The notes beneath the pieces were generated by a model, which was given only the letters and a program-made list of their open reading frames with translations, was not told the origin of the DNA and ran no database searches. The translations under genes and the position numbers were made by a program. From NCBI GenBank assembly GCA_009760855.2, contig WPIO01000005.1, positions 1,050,501 through 1,114,500 of the forward strand: a stretch of DNA of 64,000 nucleotides. The letters are read 5' to 3'. The DNA is from Cristatella mucedo. Lineage: Eukaryota; Bryozoa; Phylactolaemata; Cristatellidae. This document shows positions 29,331 to 42,900 of this stretch, one piece after another. Position 1 is the stretch's first letter, and every line of letters begins with the position of its first letter.

Positions 29331-30756
29331 CCGTGCCCCAGCGAACTAAGTCTTGTGCTTCGATGCGCCTTGCACGGAGAACGCCTTGCACGAAGAACGC
29401 CAGCACGGAACCAACACCAACAGTTTATTCTACTACAGAGCAGAGGGAGCACGACTTCACTCGCCCCTCTCTCCCCACTGAATCCCCCTCCTCGCCCACG
29501 GCTGTGTTTTGGCCGACCCCGATAGTGAGTCCACCATCTGACTGTGGTTACCGGCCTGTCCAAACCACACCACAAGCGGACCACAGCTATGCACCTCCGG
29601 TGATGCTCCCGACAGCTGTTTAAGGAGGGAGCGGTACCGGCCTGCATATACTCAGACCACAAGTCTTACTTTTTCCCGTGTTTTGTGTGAATACTTGTAC
29701 ATAGTTCAGTGGATTTTACCAATGTATTGTAATGTACCAATCCCAAGTCTTACTAACTAGGGTCTCTGGCTGTCTTCTTGTGTGCTTTTGTACGCAGGTC
29801 TATGCATGGCACTTCTGTGCTTTTGCGAGTTTCAAGAAGCCTTGTATGTCATTGGTTATTGATTCTTTTGCAGGAGTTGTAAAGCCCCTCGATAGGACAT
29901 TTGTCTCTCTTGGGGCACTCTACGAATGACTTATTGTCTTTATTATACTCCCTGCGCTTACCAGAGGCAGGTGCAGAAAAGCATGTACAGTTTCAACTAT
30001 TATATTGCAAGTAGCAGCTACATACGAAAATTAGGAAATTATCTTTCCTCCACGTTTTGACATGACCCTCATTATTACGGTAATGTCGTAGTATTACTAT
30101 GAAAGTACGAATGGGAATAATGTAAGCATGACGTCAGTGACGTGCTGGAATTACTAAATAGCAAAGTAACTTGCTAACTAACAATCGTAGCTTATTACAG
30201 GTGTCAATAGTAAATCATTAATTACACATCTGCCCCGAAGCTAATTTAGAAACCCTCTATACTTGAGCTCAGTACTCGGATCGCTGGATTGATTATGATT
30301 AATTGCGAATAACTGTAATCTGTAAAGTAATCTGGTTCTACTATTTCAGCTCTTAGATGGGTCTAAAGAGGCACACAATGTCTCTTCCGGAGACCTCGGC
30401 TTGCGCCCACTTAAAGTACATATTCTGCCCGTCCCTTAAAGTTTTTGCTAACTTAAAAATGGCCATTTCTTCGGTTGAAGGCGCTTTGCTGAGGACAGAT
30501 CCTGATCTTTTTCATGTTCAGTCTTCCTTGAATGGCGTCCCATCAATAATTGTGCGACTGTCACTCCCTCCGGCGTTTACATTCGCCAGCAAACGTTGGC
30601 GATTAGCGTTCCTGCGTTCGTGCAAACATCCGAATTTGGCCTCTCGTCCATTGCCAAATGAAGGAATATCGGAGCACACAGTCTAGTGAAAGCTGAATTG
30701 TTGCTTTTACCTGCTTTCCGGATGTCGAAATGCTTGGTGTGTGCAATAATGTTAAA
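29331..30756. other. Intergenic, nothing firmly recognised
   Basis: The proline/threonine-rich plus-strand frame 29333-29623 could be a pol C-terminal tail of an LTR element, but this is unsupported. The frame 30357-30686 (109 codons) has no recognised domain. Confidence 0.3.
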
Positions 30757-31530
30757 AATAATACATTTGTTATAACGCCCGAAGAGAACTAAATTTCTAT
30801 CTGGACCTTTACATTTGCTGTAAAGGAAGCACGATTGATGTTTAGTGGTAACATACTTAATTACATCCTAACGGGGTTAGAGGTGACATGAACAGGGTCA
30901 GCATGCAAATAAAATGGTTAGTTGAAGCATGCACCGTATCAGCACGCATAAGCACACAAAGAACGAATCGCGTGGACCCACTAAATGCTGTGATAAATAG
31001 ATGCGTTTTAATTTCTTTTTAAATGTGGGCAAGTTCAAAGATGTCGTGACGTAAGTCGAGAGTGAGTTCCAAGTCTGAGAGCATACGAACTAAAAGCACG
31101 GTCTCCACAGAATTTGAGGTTCGTTCGAGGTCTCGGTAAACAATTAGATTCCGCAAAGCTGGTCGTGCGATGCTTAGCCGGATGGGGGAGTAGATCTGAT
31201 AGGTAGGTAGAAGCTAAAGAACGAAGGGACCTTCAAGTGAGTAACACAACCTTTAATTCGATGCGTTGCTTGACTGGGCGCCAGTGCAGGTCAGCTAGAA
31301 GTTGTGTGCTGTGCCAACTGCTCCGCTCACGACAGACAAATCTAGCTGCAGATTTTTTCACCAGCTGTAAGCGCCTGATTGCACAAGATGGTAGACCACA
31401 AAACACTAATTTACAGAAGTCGACGCGGGATGTCACAAATGTATGGATCAATTTAAATGTGGTATCCCTAATTCTAAGCAAGCCCGAATAGCAGCCAATC
31501 TTTTCGATAAGTCTAACCCGATGCATATCT
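30757..31530 (-). mobile_element. Non-LTR retrotransposon, family B, 3' fragment B4
   Basis: The minus frame 31233-31526 encodes LIHTFVTSRVDFCKLVFCGL, VKKSAARFVCR and LLADLHWRPVKQRI. The family B 3' end follows to about 30757, where it closes in TTATTTTTAAC instead of a clean ATT tail. Confidence 0.78.
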
Positions 31531-31970
31531 TATGCCCGATTAGTATTGCTTACTATCTGTTCAGCACTCTAAACTCCTGGCGCGATCTTATTTCGACTTT
31601 GATTCGCGATTAAAAACAAATCGACGGACCCATGAATCGCATTATAAGGCAAGTATGGTGAGCAGCCTTGGACATCAGGTAGCAGCGACGAACAAAATGT
31701 AGAGACAGAGAGAGAGCATTGAATTTCCACTCACGCGCTCCGTTCTCGAACGTAACAACTAAGGTAAATATGACAATGGACTAATAAATCGGCCTCTGAT
31801 GCTGCGTCTTTTCGGGTATTACAATGCCTCATAAGTTCATAATCGCCGGGCATGGCAACATCGCTTGCGTACCGCAATTCGCCGTAGCGACGGTCGCAGA
31901 TAGATCAAACGAGCACGACACGATACGCGTTAAATGGTGCACAACAAAAAACGAAGAATTAAAATACGGA
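31531..31970. other. Intergenic, nothing recognised
   Basis: No gene or repeat supported, apart from a short GA-rich run near 31704-31716. Confidence 0.4.
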
Positions 31971-31975
31971 GAAGA

Positions 31976-32380
31976 TTAATCCCGGTGTTTTAGATAATCT
32001 GCTCTCGCGAAACCACGCGGCTTCAGCATTGGCAAGCGGCGACGTTGGCATGAGGCTAACGAGTTCGTACGAGTAGGCGCGCGTATTCGAGCAGGGTTCC
32101 AGAAGCTTATTTTTCGCCGAAGGAATTTGGAATTACTTATCGCAGTAGTAAAATGCAGCCCTTCAAAAGAGAACTTCTCGTTAAAGCACTTTAATAAAGT
32201 GCCTTGCTTTGCGGAAGCGCACGCCGAGAGCCGCACTTTTGACAGCCCCTCTCTAGAGATCTCTATAGAGTCAAAGGGATTCACGACGCTTTTACAAGAT
32301 GGTTGCGAGCATTTATTTTTAAGATCATTCTCACAAATTGCGGCAAAAGTCCATTGCCGCTCTGCTTCCTCCACCACCAT
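31976..32380 (-). CDS. Candidate divergent ORF upstream of TAF5L, function unknown
   Basis: A 134-codon frame from ATG 32380 to 31976 points away from TAF5L, whose ATG is 173 bases to the right. Composition is protein-like (ERQWTFAAICENDLKNKC near its start) with no simple repeats, but a plus-strand frame of 92 codons (32127-32405) overlaps it. No family is recognised. It may be a first exon of a head-to-head gene or a chance frame in a CpG-rich promoter. Confidence 0.25.
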   Translation of the reverse strand: MVVEEAERQWTFAAICENDLKNKCSQPSCKSVVNPFDSIEISREGLSKVRLSACASAKQGTLLKCFNEKFSFEGLHFTTAISNSKFLRRKISFWNPARIRAPTRTNSLASCQRRRLPMLKPRGFARADYLKHRD

Positions 32381-32553
32381 TGCCGAGTCGCCTGCCGCTT
32401 GCTAGCCACGCCCATCCCGCTCAGCCGGTTCCAATTGATCGCTTTTCACCGCGCCTCCCGAGCGAGAGAAGCTGCCGGCTGCTCTCCGTGTGCTCCGCGG
32501 CGGTCCTGCTCCCGACTCGACAACATGCACAATCCTCTTTCTGCGTCGTAGGA

Positions 32554-32622
32554 ATGAAGAGAGCTGGCAAAGAGCATGTTCAGACGGCAGTAGCTACGTA
32601 TCTAAAACGCCGACGATTCCCG
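32554..32622 (+). CDS. TAF5L: TAF5L exon 1
   Basis: Codons 1-23, phase 0. A CGTAG just before GAATG also looks like an acceptor, so a 5' untranslated exon may lie upstream. Donor is GTAGAT, weaker than the others. Confidence 0.85.
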
Positions 32623-35600
32623 GTAGATTGCTACACTTCTGCCAAGCAGCGATGCCTTGCACACTTAACAGCTCTCAAGCGGGACTCCTGCCGTTGGTCG
32701 TCTCGATGGTGGCGATTGCAATTTCTTACCGCTGAACAGTGCAATTCATGTTGCTACAGGCGTGGCCAAGCTTTGGGTCGCCTAGGCGTGCACAGCCAGC
32801 ACCGTACCTGCGTGAATGCGCTTGCGTTCGTGCGTGCGCGCGCGTGTGTGTGTATGCGTGCATGCGCGCGCGTGTGTGCGCCTTATTTTTTGTAGGCGTG
32901 CGGGTGTAAGTGCCCATGCGTGTGTTGTGTTGTGAGGCGGAGTGGGAAAAAATCCACTTTAATAATAAGCATAGTAATACATTTGTTATAGCGCCCACAG
33001 AGAACCCAATCTCTTTCTAGGCACTTTATATTTACTGTAAAGGAAGCATTACTTTAATATAGCTCCATTCCACGCGAGGCGTGAAGCCCGGCACCACGGA
33101 TGAAGTGGGTAGCACATGTCAGGCAGTCAGTTGTGTTTTTGTTGTTTGTTATCATTTTTTTAAATAGCTTGCTACTCCTATCGTGCGATTGCATTTTTTA
33201 GAGGCTTATAAGGAGCTTGTACTGTGGTTTGTAGTATGGTAGCAAGCCAAAACCGACTAGTCATTCTACCCGTGACAATTAGTGCAACCCTGCCATACGT
33301 ACTCACGTGTATGTTGCCAGCATGTAACAGCTGTAACTGCGATTACGGCGGCGGCCAGCTGCGCAAATCTACAGGAACATTCCGTGCGAGTCGAGCACAT
33401 CTTGCATTGCTTTTTCTGCTGTTTGGCATGCTCTAGATAGCGCCGACAACAGTTGGTGGCGTTGACATCTAAGAGTGTGCCCTGTTGACCACGTAGAGTT
33501 CTATCTTGAATTATGTGTATGTAGCCTCCTATTTTACTAGGTCAAGCGCTGCTGCGAGTTTGCTTTTCTTGCATGCTTTCTGGCAGGCATACTTGTAAAT
33601 TGTGGTTTCTTGACCCGTCACACACGTGACCGTGTGCTGTGTCGACTTCTTTACGGTTTGTTAGTCGATCTCGTCGGCTGCACGGCCTCTCTTCCAGGAA
33701 TGTGAAAACGAGGTGAAGAAAGAGAGAACTGTCGATGTTTCTACGGCAATCGTGCGAATGGCTGCCGATGCTGAAGCTAGTGCAGCCAACGTCTGCAGCT
33801 TTGGTGGCATCACTCTCGATCCCGTTGCGTACGAGCAACAGTTTCAAAGGTATGCAATTGCACTTTAACAAGCCCTGAAGGAGTACTTAAGCTGTCTGTC
33901 AGTGTGATCGAACAATGCTGGTTGCCCACTGCCGTAAACGTGTGTGGTCATAAGCGCAAGGACCACCACGTTTGTACGTCTGTGGTCACACCGGCACGGC
34001 ATCACCTTACCACAATCATGTTGTGGATGCCACGCTCGTGTCTAAGACAGACACGCCCAGCACTGCTTTTCTGTCCACTCGAAAGCGAGTTGCGTGTGAG
34101 CACAGCTGGCGCAACGACCGAGTGCAGCTGGCGAAGCGACCCTCCAGTCGAACCACCTGCCTGGCTGCCGTTGCCCGAATCATTGCTTACTTTATCTACA
34201 GTGGACATGTAGGCGTACAGTGGCAGTCATTTGGCGCACATCTCTGCCGTGCCATGAAGACTGGAGGACAGAATGTTAAAATAGTCTTTCTTGTGGTACT
34301 CGAAGAACCCGAGTGACTTCTGTCAGTGCCCGTTCGATTGGTTGGACAGAATACAAAGCAGCCTCGAACAGGTTGACCAGAAGTTCAAGGCAGTCGACAG
34401 AGTCGATAGTGAACGATTCGAAGTAGTGCAGTAGGCGAGGCAATGCGAGACAGGGCCAACGCATCGTGACGCAAGCAGCTCGGGATGGTTTACCTCGCAT
34501 TGTTTGAGCTGTGAAGTGCAAGCTGACAGAAGAGCAAGGTGACAGAAGAGCAAAGTGGCAGACGAGCAAGGTGACATCAGAGCAAAGTGACAGACGAGCA
34601 AGGTGACATCAGAGCAAGATGGAGCGCACTCACGCGGCGGGTAGTCAGTGTACCACGCTAGTGTCTGATGATGCCAAGAGCTGCCGGAGTTATGTCCAAG
34701 GAATAGAGCACTACGTCGAAGAGGTGGACTTTCGCGTCAGCAGTAGCTCGATGCCGGATCGATCGATAAGTACGAAAATGCAGGGTTTTCTGCTGTGAGC
34801 GCCCGTCCTAGCACTCGCAGCTCGATGCACGTTCGGTGAAGCTATGCGGGGCAACGACTTGTGATAGCCGGATTGCTATCAGCCAACACTGTCCTTCAGT
34901 GTGGCTGGCTCCTCTGAGCTTTTCTTTTTCCTCGGTTTATGTTGCAAACTCGGGTTCCCGGCCCGAGTGATGAACCGGATATGGCCTCAAGTACTCAGCA
35001 GCGATTCCTCTAGTTTTCCTTGCACTATAATAATTCAGCGTTTGCACACCACTCCAAGAGAACTAGATCTCTTTCGTAGGCTCTAAAGGAAGCTGATTGC
35101 CCCTTGGCTGCTTGGTTGCAACAGCTGTCATAAAAATAGGTCTTACTGCCATCTTACCGGCATATTTTTTTTTACAAGCTACTACATTTAGGCTGCTTCT
35201 GCATCTGCACAAAACTAGGCAACTGGATGAAGGCTGCTAAAGAATGATCACCTTAAGTTACGTAAACGGGTTTCAATTGTAAATACTGATTGTAGTGTTT
35301 TGCTTATATATTTTGGCCACTGAATCAATAGCATGTTCCCTAATAGTGAATTGTGACACCAGCAGGCTACCGGCAAGTTCACTTTGGCCCCAACTGATTA
35401 GTGATAAGGAGATGCACAGATTTGCAACATGCACACACTTGTAAAGGACACTTAATGTGACAAGAGTGAATGCTGCGAGGGATTGGCAGGGATTTGCTTC
35501 ATTTTAAATTGTGTCAAGTTAAGAGATGTCATGATATGAGTCGGTAGCGAGATCCAGGCTTTATGTGCATAGGAACTGAAGGCACCCTGACCTGTGTAGG

Positions 35601-36918
35601 ATTTGAAATTGGTTAGGGGCAGAGCTAAGTGCGTAGAACCGGAAGATCATTTGGCCGATCCCTGGTACAAATGAAGCCTGGTTAGGAGATATGTAAGATT
35701 GTTTCAGATGTACTAGCTGGAGCAGTGGCCTCACATTGAGTGACAGGATCTTAAAGTCGACGCACTGCTTGCTGGAAAGTCAGAGCAGTTAAGAGAGAAG
35801 TAATGTAATGTGGTAGTTGCAGTATTCATGACAGAGACAAGTTTAACTGCTGCATTTTGCACCATTGTGTTGTGTCTGTATGTTTGTCTGTGTGTGCTTG
35901 GTTGTTGGCATAGGGGCCCTGGCAAGGGAATACAGAATGCCTTATTTTGAATATTTGAATCAAAATGGAGGCCGGGTTGCTGGAAATAGAAATTTGCAGC
36001 TAGTTAACTAAAGAGTGAGTAACAGCACCCATCGACTCCATTTTGCTAGACGTCGGATAGCGGAGTAAAATTCTTTTTAGTTAGGTTGGAAAGATTTTGA
36101 GACTTTTTCTGTTGAAATGGACCGTGTTGCTTAGCACATGTCATTTGCCTTCATGTCCTGTTCTCATTTTCAATGTCGCAGTGGTCTCGGTTAGTGTCAC
36201 CGAGGTCTCGGTTAGGCTGAAGAGACTAGGCCTGTACCTCATTGTCACCTTTCTGTATTTAACAGGCTGGTGGCTTTCATTCGGGATGCAGCAGAACCAT
36301 TCCGTGCTGAGCTTATGCACACTCTTTTCCCGGTTTTTACTTCTATGTACATGGATATGCTATGCTGCGGTCTAAGGGCCCAAGGTGAGTCGTGCTCTAT
36401 GTGTTTAAGACGGCAACGGTGCATAGTGTGGGCTGTGATTGCTTTTATTGTCAAGCTTGGTCTTCAATGCATTCTATTGTATTGTAGCTCACAGGTTTCA
36501 TAGCCGTAATCAGAGCGTCTTTGTGAACTTACCCAATTATAAATCAACCATCGAGATTATTTACAATGCTCTGACGAAGTGCGACCAGGACAGCAAGATG
36601 TCTCTGCAGACAGAGCTTTCGAAGCTAAGGTGTGATTTCTTGGACATGGTGCCACCATCCTGTTATCGTAGTTTGGAATGTCCAGCACAATCTGTGTTGT
36701 CGTGCTGCTGCTGCTGCCGCAACCAGATTAAGGCTGCTCCTGATGTGCCTGTTATTTAGAAAACTAACAAGTAACTGTTAATGTGGCAAAACTTGAAGCC
36801 CAAATGGGTCACTGAGGTGGATTGTCATTCATTGAGTTTTTAAACTTTCTTATGGTTGATGGCTGGCTTAGGGACTCAATCTAAACTTCTGCATCCACGT
36901 GAATGCTTTCTTTTTTGT

Positions 36919-36952
<34 letters not shown>

Positions 36953-39900
36953 TGAGTTCGAGTGCAGTTATTTCTCATTCTGCCTCTTTCATAGTGAAGG
37001 GATTGCAGAATTTTGCACCTATGCACAATAAAGTTTCAGTGGTGCTCCAAGTGGCTGACCACCGAGCTCAGGCTGTCATAACAGAACCAGAAGAGTGCTT
37101 TATGGTGCTGAGCTGCTACTTGTTTTAGGGAGAGCCGCTACAATGTGACAATGAGCTCGGGCACTCTCCATTATCTTCAGCAGTTCCTTAAGGTAAGTCG
37201 TATGAGCTGGCTTAGTGTAATAGATGATTACCGGACACGATGTTATAATGGTAGTCGGTGGCACGTACTAGCCTTACCGACACGACCGGCTATGGTGCTG
37301 ACTTTTGACCTTTGACTCAGGTTTTTCTCTACCGAATGCGTACTGAATGCATACCGAAAGCCGCTTAGGCTGTGAGTGTGCTATACAAAACTCTCCTGTG
37401 TAACACCCACATGGTCTTTATGACTTTGTGGAGTTACAGACGGAGATACATTACATTATCGTCGCATATAGTCATTTGCTCGGCTTGTGCAAGTTTGTCT
37501 TTCTGCTTCGTAGTTTTTATGGTGGGCTCGGATTTTATCCATTCCTATTGATGACGATGATTGGCATCATCAAAAAGCTGCGTGTGAGCTCCTCTCACCT
37601 CCCCCTATATGCTACTCCAGCAATGTAAAGGACGTGGAAGCAAGCGTCGTTTGCTTACTGAACAAAATACTAGTTTAAGTAACTGAATTCGGTGCCTAGT
37701 TTGATTTCTGACATACACTCACGTGGTCGTTCTGGAGGAGAATTGTGAATGCTCTCCATCGACTTTGTTGTATAATAGCTGAAGTGATCTTCTGATGAAA
37801 AAAGTATCATCAACTGCTGTGTGTACTTACAGTGTGTCACTCATCGGTATCTATATTTTTTAGCAATCAGACAACATGCTGACACTGCAAGTTTTGAATA
37901 GCTGCATCGCTTTGGAAGGTATTATACGTCATTATGTGGCATCACTGTCGCGTCAGCTGTAGTGGTAGCTTGGATCTTCATTTGCCATGTTCACAAGTGA
38001 TTTAATTTATTGCCATTGGTTCTGCCAAATTTGCTGGAGTAGCAGATTTTGTGGGTTTTAGTTCTTCCAGATGGGCAAGCGTCGATGGCGGAGGGTGGCA
38101 CAGACATCAAACCACTGGCCACGCTGTGCAGCCGACCAGCTGCAGGCATTAAGGAGGAGGCACCGGCAACTTTGCTCAAGCAGCATGCAAACCGGCTGCG
38201 CAGCCTTCCACCAGTGGTTGGAAACGTGTGCCTGTACACTTTTATCAATGCTTACCAAGGGTAAGTCCTCAGACAATTTTATTGTATATATGATGTGGTG
38301 TACCCATGCAGAACCTCCAGTTTGCTTTTCAATGCTGCGTTTGATTCACAACCATTAGTTGAGCTAATGGAGCAGTGATGAACTGTGCTGACCAAAGCAA
38401 GTATAATGCATACGAGCTTTGATGGTCAAACTCGTAGAATTAGTTTCGTTTTCGATACTGTCTTGAGGATTACAGCAATTTTTTTTCGGAGGCGGGAGGC
38501 AGGTTCCCTGATCCTTGCTGCAAGCCTAAGAACTTGCCGTAGCAAAGGTAAGCACTTTTAAAATCATTAATCTCTCGGCCTGAAGACGTGTAGCAGAGCT
38601 GCCAAACAGGATCGGTATTGATAAACCTCTTTGGACTCTAGACAATGCTGCTGACGTAGGGGGGGGCGTTCCACAAGAGATCGTGAGCTCCTTTTTCTGG
38701 CCCTAACTGCTCTGTCAAAGGAAGCAATTTCGTGTGACTTGAATCGGTCATTCTGCTATACAAAGTCTGAGGTTTCACTCGAGACCGAGTTTGTGTTTTA
38801 TTGTTTCTTGCTCGCCAGCGACATGCTTTCATGACCCATTCATTGGGTCCTTGCTCTATGATGGTCGATTGTGATGTGTTGCAACAGGGTCTTAATGTAA
38901 GGCAATGTAATCTATCTCTGTTAATCCACAAAGCCACAAGGACTTGGTGGGTGCTACACAGTTGAGAGTTTTCTGTAGTGCACTAAGCAGCTTTCGGCAT
39001 GCATATGGTAGCCAAAAGACTTCATCTCAGGCAACAAAGAGAAAGTGACCAGCATAGCTGAGTCAGCAAGGCAGTTGAGCAAGTGGGTAGAATGGAAGTA
39101 GCAGCATCGAAGTAGCATCTCTGACGGCTGTTAAGGATGTGCCATAGTCGGCAACAGGAGGGTAGACGTCGTTGCATAAGAATTGTGGAAGTGAGTTCCA
39201 CAGTCTAGATACCTGCAGGACAAAAGCTTCTTTTGCCCACGGTAAGTATAGGAGTGAAACAGGTACAATTTATTGTCCATAGAGGACCCGAGAGTACAAA
39301 GAGGCTGAATCTAGTGCATCAGTTCAGCTAAGTATAAAAGGACTATTCCTGTCATTCGTCAATTACACTGTACACACACAAAGGAACATAATTTTTGTCC
39401 CTGGGGAATAAGTGTTATTTCCTAATTGCTCATGCCTCGGACGTATATAAAATAACCATTATTTCTTATTAACTTTGCTTTTGTGATCAAGACAGTGATT
39501 AAATTGAAATAAATCAATCTTCGATGAGAAAACTGATAAATTTGTGTATTGTGAAACACATTGAGTCAGAAAGGAAAGTAAATGAATCAAATTAACTTGT
39601 ATTTAATCTTAAGTCATACAAAAATGCCTCCCCGAAAGGGTTAAGAAAGGAGTGGATATCCTATGTTCATAATTATACTGCAAATTGCTTTCTCAAAAAG
39701 CCTTTAAGCATAGTCACCTATCCTGTTTTTATGATACTATCCTTGGAAATGACATAAAGGCTTTGCTCTCAGTAAAAGCATTGCTTTGCTTCTTTGAGTT
39801 AGCTCTCATGTTGTCCTTGAATTAGTCAAGATAAGCATCAACGATATGGATTTTGAGGGGCATTCTTCATCCCATTTTGGCATAGTTCTTATTTAAAGCC

Positions 39901-42900
39901 GGGACCAGCTACTCAGCTTTTAGCCTTGTGATTGCCCAGAAAACCATGAACCACTGCAACGAAACTGTTCCAAGCTGCTCTATTGCCTTTGTGGACGTTT
40001 CTTGCACTTTGTGTTGGTCCTCATCCATGGGCTGACAACGATATCTGCTTTGAGCTTTGCCTCCGACAGATGTGGAAAGACGTTGGAGATACTTAAAGGC
40101 TGCTGGCTCATTGTCTAGAGCCATGACGAATTGCTTGATAGGCCTGATATGATATGCAGTGGTGGCATCAGCACATTCCGACGGTCAACCCAGTGGCTGC
40201 CTATTGTTCTTCCCTAGAGAGAGCTCGGTCGGCTGTTGCCAGTCCCTTTTGTGATAGTGTGCCTACGTGTCCCGGCTGTCAAATAGGTAAAGAAAACGGC
40301 AGCACTTTGTGAAACCGTCTTGGAGGCATATCAGGAATGACACCATTTTGAATTGTTCAATGACCTCGTAGCCGTAGTCGCTATACTGCAAGTTACTCGG
40401 CAACGTTTAGACACAGGATCCGACTTGCTGCTTTCTCCTGAAGACATAGCTAATCCCTTTCGATAGGGGTGTGAACGGGGAGCTCAGGTGCTGGATGTGG
40501 TGCTGGATGGATGAAGGACTGTGAGTAGATACATGATGGGAGGCACACTCTTGCCCTTTTGACGTTTGGAAGGGTCCGCAGTGCAGAAGTAGCAGTTGGT
40601 TGAGTAGTCACTCGGTTCTTGCCAAATTCTTGGTATGGTAAACTTCATGGTTCTCTTTACTCCCTTTCACCAGCCTGTAAGCATATCAGAATTATTGTAT
40701 AAATTAAAAAAGAATATTTTACACACAGGATACCTAGGATAGTGTGCAAGAAATTACATCTAGCAAGCAACGGTTGTTCGCCTCACCTTCAAGAGTTCTC
40801 TGGCAGTGTTTGTGTGCATGTGAAATGAGACCCCCCCCCTTGTCTTTATCCCTAAAGCCATACCGAAGTATGTTTTTTAGACCTCACAGTTCCAAACAGA
40901 TCCTTTTGGGGAGAAAAATGTTTGCCACGGCCTTGATATTTTGTCAGTTATTGTTCTGACCGAAAAAGCTAAGTTTTTGTCGAACAAAAGCTGTTTCTAT
41001 TTAATGTTGACATAATAAACACAAACTGTGTACCTTTTGACAAAAGTAATATGAAATATAGAACATAGAGTTACCGTATGCTGTATTTAAAGTCAGGCAA
41101 AGTGCAGGGCAAGAGTGTGAGCTACTGTCTACTCCTGCAAGTCAAACAAGAGTGTATTCTCGTACGATCACTGGAACCAGTGGCACGGCGTGCCGTCACG
41201 GGCTTGTGTTTGCTTGCAAGCGGAGCAAGTGGCAAGCACTGATTTCCTGGCGGTCTGTCGGAGTGCATGCACTTATATGTCGTTCTTCCAGCGTTGACTA
41301 CTGCCTGGTCGTTCCTGCGAAGCATTTTTGAAATCGTCATGTTGCAAACGCTTATGGTGTAATGAAATAAAGACGAATGTTAGAAGAAGGAATAAGGAAA
41401 AGTAATGATCAGAAGGAGTCCATCGATGAACCATCGATGGATTCGTTTGTCTTATCAATTTTAGTACGTCTTGTATAAGCTGTTCTGGCAGAATTGGCTG
41501 TAGCAGGCTACTTACTCTTCAATTAAATATCCTCTCTAAATTCATATATTCGACGGCTTCATTGCATGCGACTATATTTGTCCTGTCACTTCCTTCATAG
41601 GCTCTGTTCTGCGACAGTATCTGAAGACAGCCGTCTGCTGTGCGGTGGCTTCGAGGACTCGTCCATTCGACTGTGGAGTTTGACGGCGGAGAGCACTCTG
41701 CAGGCAAGACCGACTAGTGTTGATGTCTCTTCGATACACTTGGCCGGGGACTATATCGAGGATATCTACGACAATAACGTATTTATTGGGTGCGCAAGCG
41801 TCTGCTGTGCCAGCTCGTGACTTAGCCATAGAGAATTGTGCTGTCGTTGATGCAGTACAGAGACTTTTTTGCCAGTCTATCGTCTAAATAAGTGGTCGTG
41901 GCACTTTTGCCGAGCATGGATTTGTGTACTTGTCTTAGTGTGCCTTGATGCTGTTTATAATTTCGGCTAGTTAAGGCAGATATAAGCTGCATGCAGCTAC
42001 TGGTCTTCGGTCAGGTTTCACTCTATCGTTAGCTATGGATACCTGTAATGTGTGTGGTTGTAGCCATCTTGTACACCGGTCGCTCGAAGTTGTATATGAT
42101 ATTCAGTAACAGCCTACATGTCTGTAGGCTGTTAGTACTAGTCGGAAAGCTGCCACAAATCTGTCGTTCTGTAGGTGCCGTACATTAGACCATTCAAGTG
42201 GTCTCTAGTGATATGTGCTGCTAGTGGGGGGGGGGGGACTCGCGAAGGGTTACATAGTACATGATTCTTTGGAGACATCTGTTGCAGGGTGGCCAAGTCT
42301 GGAATCTTGCTCAGTGTCAAAGCTATGTTGCTCTCAGGCCGATAGTCATGCTATAAAACCGAACTGCTGCTCATAGGACACCCTAAGCATGTGGCTGGAT
42401 TAGAAGGCTTTGTTCTTCTAATAGGTGATGCTATTGTGCGACCATCGCCACATGCTCAAAATTTAGGTGTCTTTTTTGACAGCTGCCTCAATTTTAAAAG
42501 CTTCATTCAGAAGACTTCGTCTACAGCTTGCCATCACGTCCGATCCTTATGTAAGATTAGGAGCTGTCTTCCACAGTGGTTTGCAAAAAATTAAACTAGC
42601 TCCTTAGTTCTGTTTCGGCTTGATTGTTGTAATGCCCCTTTGGCTGGGCTACCGAAAAAAAGCAACTAAGCTACTGCAGATGGCTATGAATATGGCTGAA
42701 AGGCTAGTTGGCAAATCCCAGAGGTTCGACCACGTGTCTCCTTTGCTAAAAGAGCTAGGATGGCTGCCGGTTGATCAACGGCTACAGAGCAAAGTTCTTA
42801 CGCTGACCCACAAGGCCAACCACGGCTTGGCTCCTTCGTATCTAGCTGAACTGCTGCACCAGTTTCAGCCTCTTCGTGCCCTCAGGTCCCGTATAGATTA

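Larger units (their letters stand above)
33850..36265 (+). other. TAF5L: TAF5L intron 2
   Basis: 2.4 kb with a 16-bp tandem repeat (34521-34622) and antisense family B remnants near 35025-35090 and 35480-35870. Confidence 0.75.
38261..41600 (+). other. TAF5L: TAF5L intron 7
   Basis: 3.3 kb with an antisense family A piece (38895-39340) and a decayed minus-strand transposon ORF (about 39740-40130). Nothing recognised at 40340-41600. Confidence 0.75.

Noticed and set aside
32338-32895. 185-codon frame starting upstream of TAF5L
   Set aside because: Only the part from ATG 32554 to 32622 matches TAF5L; the rest reads through the donor into intron 1.
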